64,000 nucleotides of DNA from Monilinia fructicola (Eukaryota; Ascomycota; Leotiomycetes; Helotiales; Sclerotiniaceae), in the NCBI GenBank assembly GCA_008692225.1, contig VICG01000010.1, forward strand, positions 372,001-436,000, given 5' to 3'. A program made the position numbers and the translations under genes. This document shows, piece by piece, positions 1 through 12,655 of the stretch (its first letter is position 1; each line of letters begins with the position of its first letter). The notes under the pieces are model-generated. The model was not told the origin of the DNA and searched no databases. It was given only the letters and a program-made list of their open reading frames with translations.

Positions 1-2132
1 TTCCATTCATGGAATTATCTTAAACGTGTAATTTAATAAAAGAGTATCTATCCATCACCAAGAAAGAAAAAGGAAAATCAAAAAGCTTTTTTAACAGCAT
101 GTTTCGAATTCAAGTGCCGTGAATGATTATTTGATTTTGCACTTGCAGTAAGTGAAGAGGCATTCTCTCTCTCACCTTTTCTTCTTCAACTTTCACGTCC
201 TCATTGTCGTCATGTATACCTTCTTCGACACCTGACAAGAAACTATTTTGAATTTTTGAAGAATGGGATGATGGACCGTCAAAATCCGACTCTAAGCGTA
301 AAGATAGGTGATCACTGATAACCTTCCTTAGTAAGTCCCGAATGTCGAGCCAGACAGATAAGAGAAGAGAAGAGAAGAGAAGATTGGAGGATTGTATGGA
401 AGTGGAGGTGGCAACGATACAAGAAGGAAGCATTTCGAGTAGCAGCCATATGGATTATGAGAAGTCGGTGAGTTCAGAGGATTGAACGAGAGACAGATGG
501 ATGTTGTTGAGATGCAATGATGTGATATCGGTGGTATGGATGGAATTAATTGGCTCCAGGGCTCCTATAGATGATTTGGATGTACCTTCCGAATTGGATT
601 TAGTAACGATAACCTTACTATAGAACATCATTAATTAATATTAACCGATTTCTTAATTCTTAAAACAAGAATAAAATAATAGAGAGATTTAGCTAGTTTT
701 TATTTTCATTTTTATAGTTTATATAATAGGTATAGTCTATGAATATAGTATTTTTATTAAAAGGTATATATTACGATTATATACTAGAGCGAATTAATAG
801 AGGTTAGTTTAATGAGAATAAGAAAGCTAAGGAGAGAAGAGATCTTTAAAAGGCTTAAAGATCTCTTTTATATATGGTATCTCTTAGCGTGATGAAGTAT
901 ATCACGTGCTTTAGACGCGTGATATTCGTTATAATATTTTAGTTAATTTAATACTTTTTAAATTAATATATATATAAATAAAATAATATATTATATAAAG
1001 TAATATAATATATTTATAAATAATATAATATATAATAATTTTTTAAGACATTAGAGTATATATTCGTTCGTTAATTATATAATTAGCTTTTCTTTTTATT
1101 AATTTAATAAAAATAAAGCTCTACTTTATATTTATTAAAATTAATAAATATAAAATAAATCTAAGAATTTTATAATTACCCTTTTAGGATTTATTTTAAT
1201 AATGAATTAATCACTATTATATAATTCCCTTATTCGAAACTTTTAATAGTTTTCTAAATGTCCTCTAATATCTCTAGGGCTATTTTAAGTTAGTATTTAA
1301 TATAATTTATAATAATAGTTTTATTTTATTTATTTTCCTTTATAAATTTTAATTAAAATATTATTTATATTAATTAAATATAATATAAGCATTTTATATA
1401 TAATAGCGATATTATTAAAATTATATAATACGAGCTGCTTTTTATAATAAGTTAACTAATTCATTATTTATATAGCCCTAGAGAGCTATATTCCAGGTTA
1501 CTTTTACTATTTCCAAGGTGAGTATAGCCGATATCGGCAACGTCAGCAATATCGCGGACGTCCTCACATATCCATATGCGGTATGGTCATCAAGTATCCC
1601 TGTCCGTATGGATATCCCCACATCTCCACTTGGGAGCGCTGATTCAGCAATTTATCCGGGGTAATCATTCACAACCTTGGAACGAACATACAGTAATACA
1701 CTAATACAGTATAACAATAACTTTCTATATTGTATTGCTCGAAAAGCTTTATACCAGTAGAAAGCGTTATAGATGTGGTTAGTGGATTCTAGAAGATCCC
1801 CAAATTGTCGTTTTACTGAAAGAGTAATACATTTGGGGCTTATACTTCCAAGGTTGTGAGTCGTGAGATCATTTGTTCTCATCTAGATCTCTTACCGTGT
1901 TCATCTATCGCTACCTAGGTAACGCTAGGTAGCCCTCGATATCTTTCTCCTTCGCGCAACCACAACCTCATTTCAATACCTCCTAGATCCTCCACCCAAG
2001 TAGATCAACACATTCACCACTAACTACCGTGACTTTCTAACAACAGGCACGTACGATTCCCAATTACAATCCGCGGTGTTTAATGTTTCAATTTCCATAA
2101 CAGCCAATACAACCTGCGACGCAAATTACAGA
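1..2132. other. Gene-poor leader with AT-rich RIP-like block
   Basis: No gene can be supported here. Positions about 600-1480 are extremely AT-rich, with dense TA steps and no open frames, which is the look of repeat-induced point mutation on an old transposon; no element end or family can be recognised. A 107-codon minus-strand open frame (110-433) shows no domain and I do not call it. Bases 1500-2070 return to normal composition and hold a CCTAGGTA-type palindrome near 1913. Confidence 0.5.
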
Positions 2133-2696
2133 ATGGTATTGCACAGGCACGTGGAACATGTGGAGTTTATAACGGAGATTCCGGAGGTGGACAGCGGATC
2201 CGACTATACAGGCAGCGAGATGGACGAGGAGGAGATAGATATGTGGTATAAGAATGCGTACAAACGCGGCTCGATAAAACCTATGAAGGAACCTCTTACA
2301 GCATCTTGGGGTCTACCGATCAGCGATACAGATATGAAAAAGATCAAAGTTGGGTCTCGATCTCGCAACATGGACGAAAAATGGAACATTCTAATCGAAG
2401 ATCCTGACGAAAACGGTAACATATCTCTTCACATCATTCGATGCTGGGCACAGCAGGAATGCTGCATACTTCATATTGTTCCGAAACCAAGCAACGATGA
2501 TAACGGAGATGCGAATATACAAGGCATCACTTGGGAAGGGAGTAAAGGGGGGTTACAATGCGATGCAGAGCAGGCCAAAAAGGAAGCTGTGATTCTATCC
2601 AGAATGCTCCTACACTGCGAATTTGAGACGCTCCCACACTATCCGCTCTCAATGTTATATTATTCTAGGGCTTACAAGAAGCTAGACTCAAAATAG
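2133..2696 (+). CDS. Hypothetical protein, about 187 residues
   Basis: I do not recognise this gene. The open frame extends upstream to 2076 but only with a GTG, so the first ATG at 2133 is taken as start; a spliced upstream exon is possible. The N-terminal third is acidic (DSGSDYTGSE, DEEEID). The middle and end look like a folded alpha/beta domain: GSRSRNMDEKWNILIEDP, then SLHIIRCW, then a helix ending in CEFETLPHYP. The regular composition and codon use, unlike the AT-rich blocks on both sides, argue for a real gene. I know of small fungal proteins with a similar KWxIxxE...SLHIxRxW pattern, but no function. No signal peptide or membrane segment is seen. Confidence 0.55.
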   Translation: MVLHRHVEHVEFITEIPEVDSGSDYTGSEMDEEEIDMWYKNAYKRGSIKPMKEPLTASWGLPISDTDMKKIKVGSRSRNMDEKWNILIEDPDENGNISLHIIRCWAQQECCILHIVPKPSNDDNGDANIQGITWEGSKGGLQCDAEQAKKEAVILSRMLLHCEFETLPHYPLSMLYYSRAYKKLDSK

Positions 2697-4947
2697 GTTA
2701 CTAGCCCTCCAAACACACAAAAAAGGTCATCCAGCAAGCGCGGAGGAATAATACCATATTAGGGTTGTTTTCCAGTACCCTTCAGCTAAGATGGTAGTCA
2801 ATCTTTTCTGATATAATTACTATAACTTGTTTTTATAGCCTCATGATATCATAACGAGCACAACCACTCCGACGTTCAAACCGCCCTCGACAAGCTCCGA
2901 CCCCTGTACCTACTCTACCACAGGGAACATTTCAGCATAGAGACGCTCTCGCTTTGCATTGTTCTTGGCGTCCAATTCAGCGCGGAGATGAGAGAGAGAT
3001 CTTTGCTGCTCTCCTCGAATGCAACAGACGTTTATGCTTCCTCAGACAAAGAAGCTTTTTTGAGATTAGTGCATCTCCGCAGGCGTGCGAAAAATCCATG
3101 CGATAAAGTTTAGCAGCCGCAGCAAAGGCCTAGCAGGTCCAGGAAGGAAACGAAGTAGGTGATACAAGAGCAACCGATGATTTTGAGTTAACTGGCTTTA
3201 TTGGCTGCAAACTCTAAATACTTGAGAGGCTTGGAAAGATAAAGAGGCTCGGGAATGTAGAGCTTGGAGGGACAGATCGGCTTGAAGAAAACCGAGGCTT
3301 AGAAAGCTGAAAGGAATATCAAGATGAGATAGATTGCTTGGTTTATAGTTTGTGAATGTTTAAGCTACAAAGCATTAGCAACGACTTCTTATATACTTGG
3401 GCTAACTCATTAGGGCTTTTACTTGGGTGACTATGAAGCTTACGATATTTCTCGAGGACTGAGGAGTAGTTTACCGAAATCTACACCTTAAGAAGGCTTC
3501 TTGCTAGTGGTCGACACTAGAACTATTAAGAAGAAAGATTTTTAGCTTTTTCTTTTTTTTTAAAAAAAAGTAGAAACTAGAGTAAATTAAAGAAAGAAAA
3601 AATAATAATTAACTTATAAAATTAAAAAGAGTATAGAATATTTAAAAAATACTTTAATATAAGAAAGAAGAATATACGAAATCTTATTATTAGTAGTAGT
3701 ATATTAGTTATAAAAATAAATAATAATAATACTATTATTATCTATTATTATATCAAATAATTCTAATATAACTACTTTTATATATAAAATATTTTACTAA
3801 AAGGTAATATGATTACCATGATGAATCACGTGACACACTAGACTCTGCGCTAACGCCACGGCAGTATATATATTAGTCGTGTTATAATCCTTCTAGTAAT
3901 ATAAGTAATAAAAATATTATTATATAAGATATTGTATTGACTTCGCATTACATTACCACATTACCCCGTGATGATACTAATAGTTTGTTTCTAGTCTTCG
4001 TCCGCGGCATGTAGTAAGTAATACGTGCCTTACATTCCTCTAGGGCCAAAGGACGCCAGGGAGGGAGGCCCCGAGATTTCTAAGTATGCTAGCTAGCTTG
4101 GGTCTATTAGCTTTACGGAGGCGATTTGTCCCTTCTTAGAAAAAAGGGTTATATAATTATAGAAAGCATTCCTTAGAATGGAGAGGAAGCTCTAATAGGT
4201 TTTTGATTTATATCATTACTATTGTTCATTATACTATACTAAAATCCCTTGGGAAATATTATTAGTAGTGATGTTATCGATTTCGTTCTCAAATAATCGA
4301 AGAGTTATTAATTAGAACTAATATAAGAAATATATCGCTTTAGCGCAACAAATACTCTCTCCTAGGTCGGTAATGGCTAATTGTAGCGTGAGTGGCGCGT
4401 TTAGATCTTCTACGGATCTTCAGTATTACAGTATTCCAAGTTACTCGAGTATAACCTTCCAGGTTACTGTAATACAATACAATACAATACAATATAAATC
4501 TTACAGACCTAGGTAATCATCATACAGTACCTGAACCCTTTACAAAAATCTCCTCCGTCATGATCCTAGATATCCATGGATCATCCAATCGTCTCATATT
4601 AGGTAACTTCAATCTCTCATTATAGATAGGATCCCCGGTTTTAGTTAAAAGTTTTGGGTCACGATAACTTCGATAAGATAAACCATTCGGTATTATTATC
4701 AGTTCTTATTGCATTTGCATTTTGGACCCCACTTCAGATTGCAGGAGAGGGGAAGTTAAACGGTACAAAAAGACCCAAAAGACTCCAAACGGCCACGATT
4801 CCTTCTTTTACCTCTCATTTTCCCATCTTCTCTCTTCCATTTCTCTTTCTTCCTCCTCCTCTTTTCTTTTTCTTTTCTTCTCTTTCTTCTCTCCTCTCTC
4901 TCCTCGCAAATCTCCTCTCTCCACGTCAATTCCATATCTCCCAAATC
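2697..4947. other. Intergenic region with second AT-rich RIP-like block
   Basis: No gene is supported. Bases about 3540-3800 are very AT-rich with the same TA-rich look as the block at 600-1480, and 3880-3930 is similar. The two blocks bracket the small gene at 2133-2696. A short (ACAAT)n run lies at about 4474-4493. Bases about 4800-4925 form a pyrimidine-rich tract (CTT/CCT runs) directly before the aminotransferase start, as is common in promoters and leaders of highly expressed fungal genes. Confidence 0.5.
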
Positions 4948-6493
4948 ATGGCTTCTCTAAGAGTTGCGGCGCAATTGCGTCCAATGACTTCAAGAGTCTT
5001 ACCACGAACAGTACGAACATACGCCACTACGAGTGTCAAACCATTCTTCACTGGTGAACCGGAAAGACCACATGTTAAGACTGCAATCCCAGGTCCGGAA
5101 TCCCAAAAGGCTATTGCGGAATTGGATAAAGTGTTTGATACTAGAAGTTTGAACATGCTTGCCAATTACCAAAAGAGTTTTGGTAACTACATTTCAGACC
5201 CAGATGGAAATGTATTGTTGGATGTGTACGCCTTGCAAATCCTTATTGTTGCAGATATCATGGCATGCTAATGAAAATAATAGTTACGCACAAATTTGCT
5301 TCAATTCCAGTCGGATACAGCAATCCCCATCTTCTGAAGGCCGCACAATCCGAGCAAATGGCATCTGCTATCATCAACCGTCCAGCTCTCGGCAATTTCC
5401 CCTCTCACGATTGGGCCGATATCATTAAGACTGGTATCCTGAAGGTAGCACCAAAGGGACTTGATCAGGTGTTCACTGCTATGGCAGGCTCAGATGCCAA
5501 TGAAACTGCATACAAAGCCGCATTTATGTATCGTCGACAACAAGAACGTGGCGGTGCACATGTGGAATTCTCCGAGGAAGATATTGCTTCATCTATGCTT
5601 AACCAAGCACCAGGTGCTCCTCAATTATCTATCCTGTCTTTCAAGACTGCTTTCCATGGACGTCTATTCGGTTCTCTTTCTACCACTCGCAGCAAGCCAA
5701 TTCACAAGCTAGATATTCCTGCTTTCGATTGGCCACAAGCTACTTTCCCTCTGCTCAAATACCCACTCGAGGACCACGTTGAGGAGAACAGAAAGGCCGA
5801 AGAGGAAGCTCTTGCCGATGTTGAACGCATCATCACCACCCACCATCTACCACCCTGCGCAGTCGTAGTCGAACCAATCCAATCCGAAGGAGGAGACAAC
5901 CACGCTTCACCAGCCTTCTTCCGCGGTCTTCGAGCCCTCACCAAGAAACACAACGTCCTACTCATTGTCGATGAAGTCCAAACTGGTGTAGGTGCCACTG
6001 GTAAATTCTGGGCCCACGAACATTGGAACCTTGAAACTCCACCCGACATGGTAACTTTCTCCAAGAAAGCCCAAACAGCTGGTTACTATTTTGGAAACCC
6101 TGAACTCCGTCCCAACAAACCGTACCGCCAATTCAACACTTGGATGGGAGATCCCAGCTCGTGCTATCCTCTTCCGTGCCATCATTGAGGAAATTGAACG
6201 TTTGGATTTGGTCAACAACACAGCTAAGGTTGGAAAACTACCTCTACGGAGAACTCGAACGTCTCGCCAAGCAATATCCAGGAGAGATTCAAAACTTGAG
6301 AGGTAAAGGACAGGGGACTTTCCTTGCCTTTGATAGCAACCGCAGAGATGAGGTCCTCAAGAAGGCTAAGAGTGTTGGTATCAACATTGGCGGTTCTGGC
6401 GAGCGAGCTGTCCGTCTCAGACCAATGTTGATCTTCCAAGAGCATCACGCCGACATTTTGTTGGAAGGTCTTGAGAAGATCTTCAAATCCTAG
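4948..6493 (+). CDS. 4-aminobutyrate aminotransferase (GABA transaminase)
   Basis: PLP enzyme that converts GABA plus 2-oxoglutarate to succinate semialdehyde plus glutamate, the entry to the GABA shunt. The start at 4948 gives a basic, Ser/Thr/Arg-rich N-terminus ending near RTYATT, which could be a mitochondrial targeting peptide. Exon 1 is 4948-5225, the intron 5226-5283 (GTACGC donor, TGCTAATG branch, TAG acceptor), exon 2 5284-6493. Class-III aminotransferase landmarks are clear: the substrate region AGSDANE, the PLP-contact motif DEVQTG and the catalytic lysine in TFSKKA. The C-terminus ends RPMLIFQEHHAD...EKIFKS. Three single-base insertions break the frame: an extra T at 5295-5297, an extra C at 6153-6155 and an extra A at 6234-6237. 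Removing them in thought restores a family-length protein of about 500 residues, so they are probably sequence errors. Confidence 0.93.
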
Positions 6494-7280
6494 GTCTTCC
6501 CTAGGTCCGCTGTCTCACTTCATCCCCTAGGAGTTGAGCTACGTATGCGATACGAAAAAGGGATTTATTTTCTCACGACACACTTTTTGATTTTGATTTT
6601 TACACTTTTGATTTTTTGATCTTTTTTTATGATATTGGTTTCGCATATGGATACGGAATGAAATGTAATTTAGCCTGGGTAAATGTGCTTGGAGTTTTCA
6701 GGTTGGATCACCACTTGCGTTAATCGCGCGGTGAAGATGAGATGAAATGAGCACGCAGGTTTGCATTGCATATTTATTTGATATCATGAGATAGAATTTG
6801 ATGGGAGGTATTTAGGTAGTATAAATACAGAGATTGCGAGGGCGAAATTTCGCCCACGTTTAAATTATGAGTGATTGGTTAGATGTTATATATGTGAAGT
6901 GAAGTGAAATGAAGTGAAATGTATATGTGTATATGTGTGTATATGTATTGGATCTAATACTAGAGGGATGGATACTTGAGTATATATCAATCAAGTAAAA
7001 TCCTCTCCACCAAACCAGTACCATCCATATACAGCACCTACCTAGGTATCCTATCTTACCCTATCCCATCTAGAGATCCATAGATAGATTCATAATCAAA
7101 TAAACCAAATCCCCAAACATAACTATATAATTCAATTTTCAAGTACTTGGATATATATATAAGTCTACTTACTACTTACTATCTACTATTACTTACTACT
7201 TCAGGGTTAACTCTTATTATTTATCATTACTAATTAATTATTTAATAAATAAACCTAAGCTATTTAAATAATAATTAATA

Positions 7281-7380
7281 TTTGATTATTTAATTATTTG
7301 ATTATTTAATTATTTAATTATTTAATTATTTAATTATTTGATTATTTGATTATTTGATTATTTGATTATTTGATTATTTA
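7281..7380. repeat. ATTATTTGATT/ATTATTTAATT tandem array
   Basis: The array alternates ATTATTTGATT- and ATTATTTAATT-like units for about 100 bases. Units differ only by G/A at one position. Confidence 0.8.
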
Positions 7381-7390
7381 TAGAATATAT

Positions 7391-7438
7391 ACTATACTAT
7401 ACTATACTATACTATACTACACTATACTATACTATACT
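7391..7438. repeat. (ACTAT)n microsatellite
   Basis: Roughly nine to ten copies of the pentamer ACTAT with one C interruption, directly after the ATTATTT array. Confidence 0.85.
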
Positions 7439-7690
7439 TAATATTGTTTTAAGCCTATACCAGAGTAAAAATCTACAAAATAGTATATATCTTTTAAATT
7501 CTTTTTTATATATTATAAAACTTCTATTTTTAGGAATTTAAATATACGAAATGTTTATTTCTTAACTTAATAATATTATAAAACATTATCTATAATTTTT
7601 AATCGATTCGTTGATTTATTATTATTTTTTAAAATAAAATTCCCTTTTTAATTAATTTTTAGCCTGGCATGGACCTCAAAGAACGCTGAG

Positions 7691-7773
7691 TACTATATAT
7701 ACAATATACAATATACACACAATAATTACACACAATACACACAATACACACAATCCACACAATCCACAATACA

Positions 7774-7807
<34 letters not shown>

Positions 7808-7856
7808 CACCACACACACAATACACACAAAATACACACACACACATACCACTCAC
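7691..7856. repeat. CA-rich repeat with pure (AC)n core
   Basis: Pure AC dinucleotide core at about 7776-7806, flanked by degenerate ACACAAT units. On the minus strand this reads as a Val/Cys-rich open frame, an artefact of the repeat. Confidence 0.85.
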
Positions 7857-8888
7857 TACACAAAGAAAGGAGACTCAGGAGACGAGAAATAAAAAACAGG
7901 AGTCTAATTATAACGAAAAGCCAACCAACGCAATCTGAACGTTGGAATCGGATCCATGGATCTTGAAGCTCCAGCCACCCAGGTAGGTAGGTATTTATGA
8001 GGATGGAGTGCAGGTGAAGTGAATGAAGTGAATATACCCAAGTAAACGGAATATATAATGTAGAAACTACTTCCGTAATTATGCCATTAGGATATTTTGA
8101 GGGGGGGTGCGGGGGTAGTTTGATAGGGAAAATCGAGGAGGGTAGAGCTGGATGCTTGAAGATATACATATTCAAGGAGAGCTCAATAACAAGTGTTGGA
8201 AGGATCAGAAGTATAGTACATTTATTCATTAACTATCTTACACATGAAATGTCGTTTGTTCGTTGTTCATTGTTCGCATTGCAAGGTCGTCCATTTCCTC
8301 CATCTTCCATCCACGTTCTCCTATGCCATGTATCTATCCCCTCCATTCCTCAAAATCATCCAGAACTTTCTTATTCCAATGCATATCCCTAACCTCCCTC
8401 ATCTGCCAGTCCACAGTAACGCAAAGGGCTAGAAGGGTAAAAAACAAGCATGGTATATCACCGCTAAAGGTATCATTGTCCAAATCAAGAACGAAGGAGA
8501 AGTAACGAAATTTCAACGCTGCTGTCGCTTCAAAGAATTCATCAACGTGGTATCGTAGTATAAAGAGAAGAAAGAAATTTCACCGTTGAGGTATGAGTGG
8601 CATTCGTAACGCATCGAAAGACGTGATGTCGCGGAAGTATGACTTCATCAAAGGTCATAATCTCTAAAAGAGGCCGTTCATATGAAACAGTAGAATCGGA
8701 AAATTATGTCGTGATTTGTCGAATGAAAAAATCAAAACTATTCATTATGGAATTGAAATTTTGGGCGAAGGGATGTTGACGTAAATTTCCATGCATAGAA
8801 AGGAAATGGTAGATTTCGATAAGAGAATCTGGAGATGTCTTGAGATGGCCAAAAGGCGTAATGAAGATCAACTTAGATGTGAGATCAA

Positions 8889-10258
8889 TCATTGCACATC
8901 TTTGTGTTCCATCGGCTTGCCCTCCGCAGTTGTGCCTTTGTACTGCATTTCCTGCTGCTCCTTATGTGCCTCGCCACTGACATGCATTTGACGTGCTTCA
9001 ACATTGCTTTGAGCATTAAACTGCATAGCATGGCCGTGGTTATCTCTACGCAAATGGGCTTCATGAGACTCAGGTTGGAATTGAGCTCGCATTGATTGAT
9101 CGAAGGTCTGATGAGTACCAAATTGCTGTTGAGGTTGTATCTGTTGTAAAAATTGAGGAGGGGGAACGGGCAAACTACCTTCGCCTGTTTTGGGGACCTT
9201 CACAGAAGTCAGCAATCGATAGTTTATAAATATCGTCATATTAACATACATCAGATGACATGGAGCTGGGTCGGCCACGCTTCTTTTTGCTCATGTCTGT
9301 TTGATTACCAGAAGAGGCAATTAGACTTGGCTCAGAACCGTGATCAAAGGTATCTTTGATTGTGGTGGTCAGAAGATTTTCCAAACTGACATCTCCACCA
9401 CTGGCAAGGGTAGAGTTGACGGGAGCCTTGGGTGTATCAATTGAACTTAAAATCTCCCCGCGCGCGATTTCTTCAGCCTGTCGATTCTTGAGATCAATCT
9501 TGGAAGGTCGACCACGCTTTCTTGGTGTTTGACCAATGAATGGCGAGGCAAAAGAGATAGCTCGAGGGGAGCCATTTGCGGCTGGCTTGGGTTGAATATT
9601 GCGCTGAGCAGAAATGACATCTTGACCTGGAGTTCGGCGCTTTCGAGAAGAATCAACACCCGTCAATTCAAGTTCCGAAATAGACTTGCGCTTATTCTGC
9701 AAACCAGGAGAGTTAACGGGAAAGAATGGAGCGTGCGTAGGCCCAGGTAGTTGCGGTGTCAAATTATTTGGGTTTCGACCAGCGAGACTTTCGAAGGTGT
9801 TGATACAGGATGCCAAGTTTCGTCCTAAAATCTCCAATCAACACATTTTATTCGATCAATGTTTGTCGGCGCTTGACTTGTCTTGGATGTTTCGGGCGCG
9901 GGGTCATGGGGTACTGAGAGTTGGAGATCAAGCTGGGGTAACGCGCTTACCTTGAGGAACTTGCATCATCATCCAATTTGGGTTGACGTTACTTTCATTC
10001 AGAATGACCAACAACTTCTCTGGCGGAATAGAACTTGTCTTGATCACCTCTGCAAGAAGGAAGCGCTGTTAAAAAAGCAATCAAAGGTCAGTCTTGGGCG
10101 CTTTCGGCAATGAGATCGATGATGATGATGATGATGATGATGAAGGAAAGATGCTGAAGATGATGATGGGGATTGCGCGTTGATCTCAACTGATCGCTAT
10201 CATGATGCAATTTCTTGCGCAAACATACCTGCTCTTGTTCCGTAAAGGGCATCTCCAT
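8889..10258 (-). CDS. AT-hook DNA-binding protein
   Basis: Four exons on the minus strand: 10258-10229, 10065-9951, 9824-9250 and 9197-8889, all joined at consistent phase to give 342 residues. The start codon sits at 10258; exon 1 codes only MEMPFTEQEQ before a GTATGT donor. The N-terminal 60 residues (RFLLAEVIKTSSIPPEKLL and NWMMMQVPQGRNL) form a conserved-looking helical segment that I cannot name. Two AT-hooks follow, TPRKRGRPSK near residue 160 and KKKRGRPSS near 230, each with the GRP core that binds the minor groove of AT-rich DNA. The C-terminal 100 residues are Gln/His-rich and disordered. A nuclear chromatin or transcription role is inferred from the hooks. No frameshift is needed, unlike many neighbours. 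Confidence 0.82.
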
Positions 10259-11347
10259 GATTGAGGTTGAGGTGGAGGTGGAAGTGGAGGTGGAGGTGGA
10301 TTTGACAATTGTAATGAGGTGTAGTATACAATAGTTGAAGTGGTGTATGTTTGTTTTATGTTCAATCCAGGAATTTCAGAGACCGACAGATTGATGGATA
10401 GATAAATAAGTAAATAAATAGAAGAAGATGTGTAGTGAACGAGTGAATATATGAAAGGAAATTGACAAATCAAATCAAATCAAGACGACATTTAATAAGT
10501 ATTCAACATTGAACCTTGGAGTAGGTCATCGGTATTTGGAAGGAACAAATCCTATCAATGGATTCACCTTTATAAGAAAGCAAAGGCGAGATAAGAAAGT
10601 GTTGAATGGATAATAGGTGACGACCTTGGAAGTGATAGGTATGGTAGCAAGTAGGGAGGGAGGAGGTGGTGAATACTTTATGGATCGTGTAGCAAGGAAT
10701 GATGAAGTTTAAGAAATGAAAGGTAGAGAAGTGATGATGGCGACGAAATGGCCAAATGACCCGCGTGTTTTCGAAAGAACCTTGACGAGGGGGAGGGAAG
10801 GAGGAGCAGGTTGGTGGTCATCGAAGGAAGCGCGTGCAGATAGAGAGAGGCAAGGAAGAAAAGGATAAAATGGGTTTGACTTTTGATTTTGGGTTTGATA
10901 TTGGGTTTGGTTTTGGTTTTGGCTTGCAACAATAAGGACAGCCATCAACGAGACCCGTGGGCCGCGTAGGTATAGTAGGATAAGTATGGGAATAAGTACT
11001 CTTCACACATTCAATAGGATTTAAATGTCTCTCGCTGTCTGCACCTTTGGCATGAGAGTGTAGTGAACGCCGTTACCCACCCGCAGATAGGGACGGAGTA
11101 GGTGAGTGAGCAGGCGAGAAGGCGAGTAGGCGAGTAGGTGAGTAGGTGAGTAGATAGGCAGATGGCAGACAGGTCGTAGATAGGTAGATACGTCGTAGAA
11201 GGGTAGCTAAGGTAAGGTAAGGCAAGGTAAGGTAAGGAGGGCTTGATTTGGATTTTCATTCAAAGGAATTCAAGTCGAGTAGGTAATCTGTATGCCTAGG
11301 TAGTCACAACGTAAGTAAGCCCAGTGAGAAAGGAGATAAACAAGATC

Positions 11348-11399
11348 CATGGATGGATGGATGGATGGATGGATGGATGGATGGATGGATGGATGGATG
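11348..11399. repeat. (ATGG)n tetranucleotide array
   Basis: Thirteen or so perfect ATGG units. The same unit recurs at 18441 and 39433. Confidence 0.9.
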
Positions 11400-11747
11400 A
11401 TATCAGATGCCCTTCATTCCCTTTGTTTTTGTTTGGTTTTGTTTTTATCTTGCTTTCCTACCTTTTCCCGTTTTTGTAGCTTTGTCAAGGTTCCAAGGTT
11501 TCAAGGTTCCAAGGCTATTTTAGGAATCAAAATAAACAACATGGGAAAGAATTATGTTGTGCATTAAGGTTATATCCAATATACCTGGCATGCAAGTCTT
11601 GAGGAGAATGAGAAGCTTTAATTGGAGATGTTGATACCAGCTAATGCGCCGTGTAATGCAAGAGATGTTGGGATGGTGGAATACAGTAGTTTGATATGGA
11701 TGTACAGAGTAGCAGGTAGGTCGAGATGGATAGATAGACGAGATAGT

Positions 11748-11800
11748 GGAAGGTGGAAGGTGGAAGGTGGAAGGTGGAAGGGGGAAGGTGGAAGGTGGAA
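11748..11800. repeat. AGGTGGA heptanucleotide array
   Basis: About seven near-perfect tandem GGAAGGT units with one G-rich variant. Confidence 0.8.
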
Positions 11801-11942
11801 GTGATCTATCTGGATGGGAGGAGTTGGAGGAAGTGCGAGGAGGAAGTGGGAGGAGGTAGTGAGTGGTAGTAGAGATGAATGAAAGAATGAGCATATCCAT
11901 GGATGTGTGTATTTATGCATAAATATATAGATATGTAAACAA

Positions 11943-12077
11943 ACATACTCGAGTATAGATAAACGTATCAATAAATATATCAATAAACATTAAATAAACA
12001 TATCAATAAACATTAAATAAACATATAAATAAATATGTAAATAAACATATAAATAAACATATAAATAAACATATTAA
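11943..12077. repeat. AATAAACAT-type minisatellite
   Basis: Degenerate tandem units built from ATAAACATAT and CAATAAACATTA over about 135 bases. Confidence 0.7.
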
Positions 12078-12483
12078 TATACAAACAATCATATCAATAT
12101 AAACAAACCATCAATGTATCCATGGATGTCCACGGGTCCACGGGTATGCTCGCTCTTTCTTATAACAACGAAAAGTTCAATAAATAAAACAAAAAGAGTA
12201 AGAAGGTCCACGGGGGTAATAAATGAAGCTTCGGAGATTACTAAGTACAGTAAGAAATCTTATTGCTTAGAAGTACCTGACGGTCAAATCTCTTGAAGCT
12301 CTCTATTTATCTCTTTTGCTCTCCAGGTGTGTTCTGCCGGTACCGACTGTCTGTATTCGTACCAACCTACTCGAGTAGGGAGATGGAGATGGAGATGGAG
12401 ATGCAGGTGGTAGGGACTAGGTACTAGTACCTAGTAGGTATTGTAAAAGCCCTCAGCCCACAATATCGGTACATCATACTCGT

Positions 12484-12508
12484 TTCTTCTTCTTCTTCTT
12501 CTTCTTCT
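12484..12508. repeat. (TTC)n microsatellite
   Basis: About eight TTC units inside a pyrimidine-rich tract running to about 12580. Confidence 0.8.
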
Positions 12509-12604
12509 CCGAAGCCTTCATCCATCCATCCACTCATTCCTTCCTTCCTCCCTTCCTCTCTCTCCACTGACTGTATCTTCATCTCCTCCCACAATGCATC
12601 CATC

Positions 12605-12655
12605 TCATTCCGATTCCGATTCCGATTCCGATTCCAATTCCGATTCCAATTCCGA
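12605..12655. repeat. (ATTCCG)n hexanucleotide array
   Basis: Eight hexamers, the later ones alternating ATTCCG with ATTCCA. Confidence 0.8.

Larger units (their letters stand above)
6494..8888. other. Intergenic region, AT-rich with microsatellites
   Basis: No gene is supported between the aminotransferase stop and the AT-hook gene stop; the two genes are convergent. Bases about 7140-7660 are AT-rich and hold ATTATTT-type and ACTAT repeats, followed by a CA-rich stretch. The long open frames here are translations of these repeats. Confidence 0.55.

Noticed and set aside
110..433. 107-codon minus-strand open frame
   Set aside because: No domain, no conserved pattern, and the region grades into AT-rich decayed DNA; left uncalled.
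4948..6493. GABA transaminase as a pseudogene
   Set aside because: All catalytic motifs remain and the three breaks are +1 homopolymer changes of the same type seen in other conserved genes; error is the simpler explanation.
7659..7856. Cys/Val-rich minus-strand frame
   Set aside because: Translation of the CA repeat.
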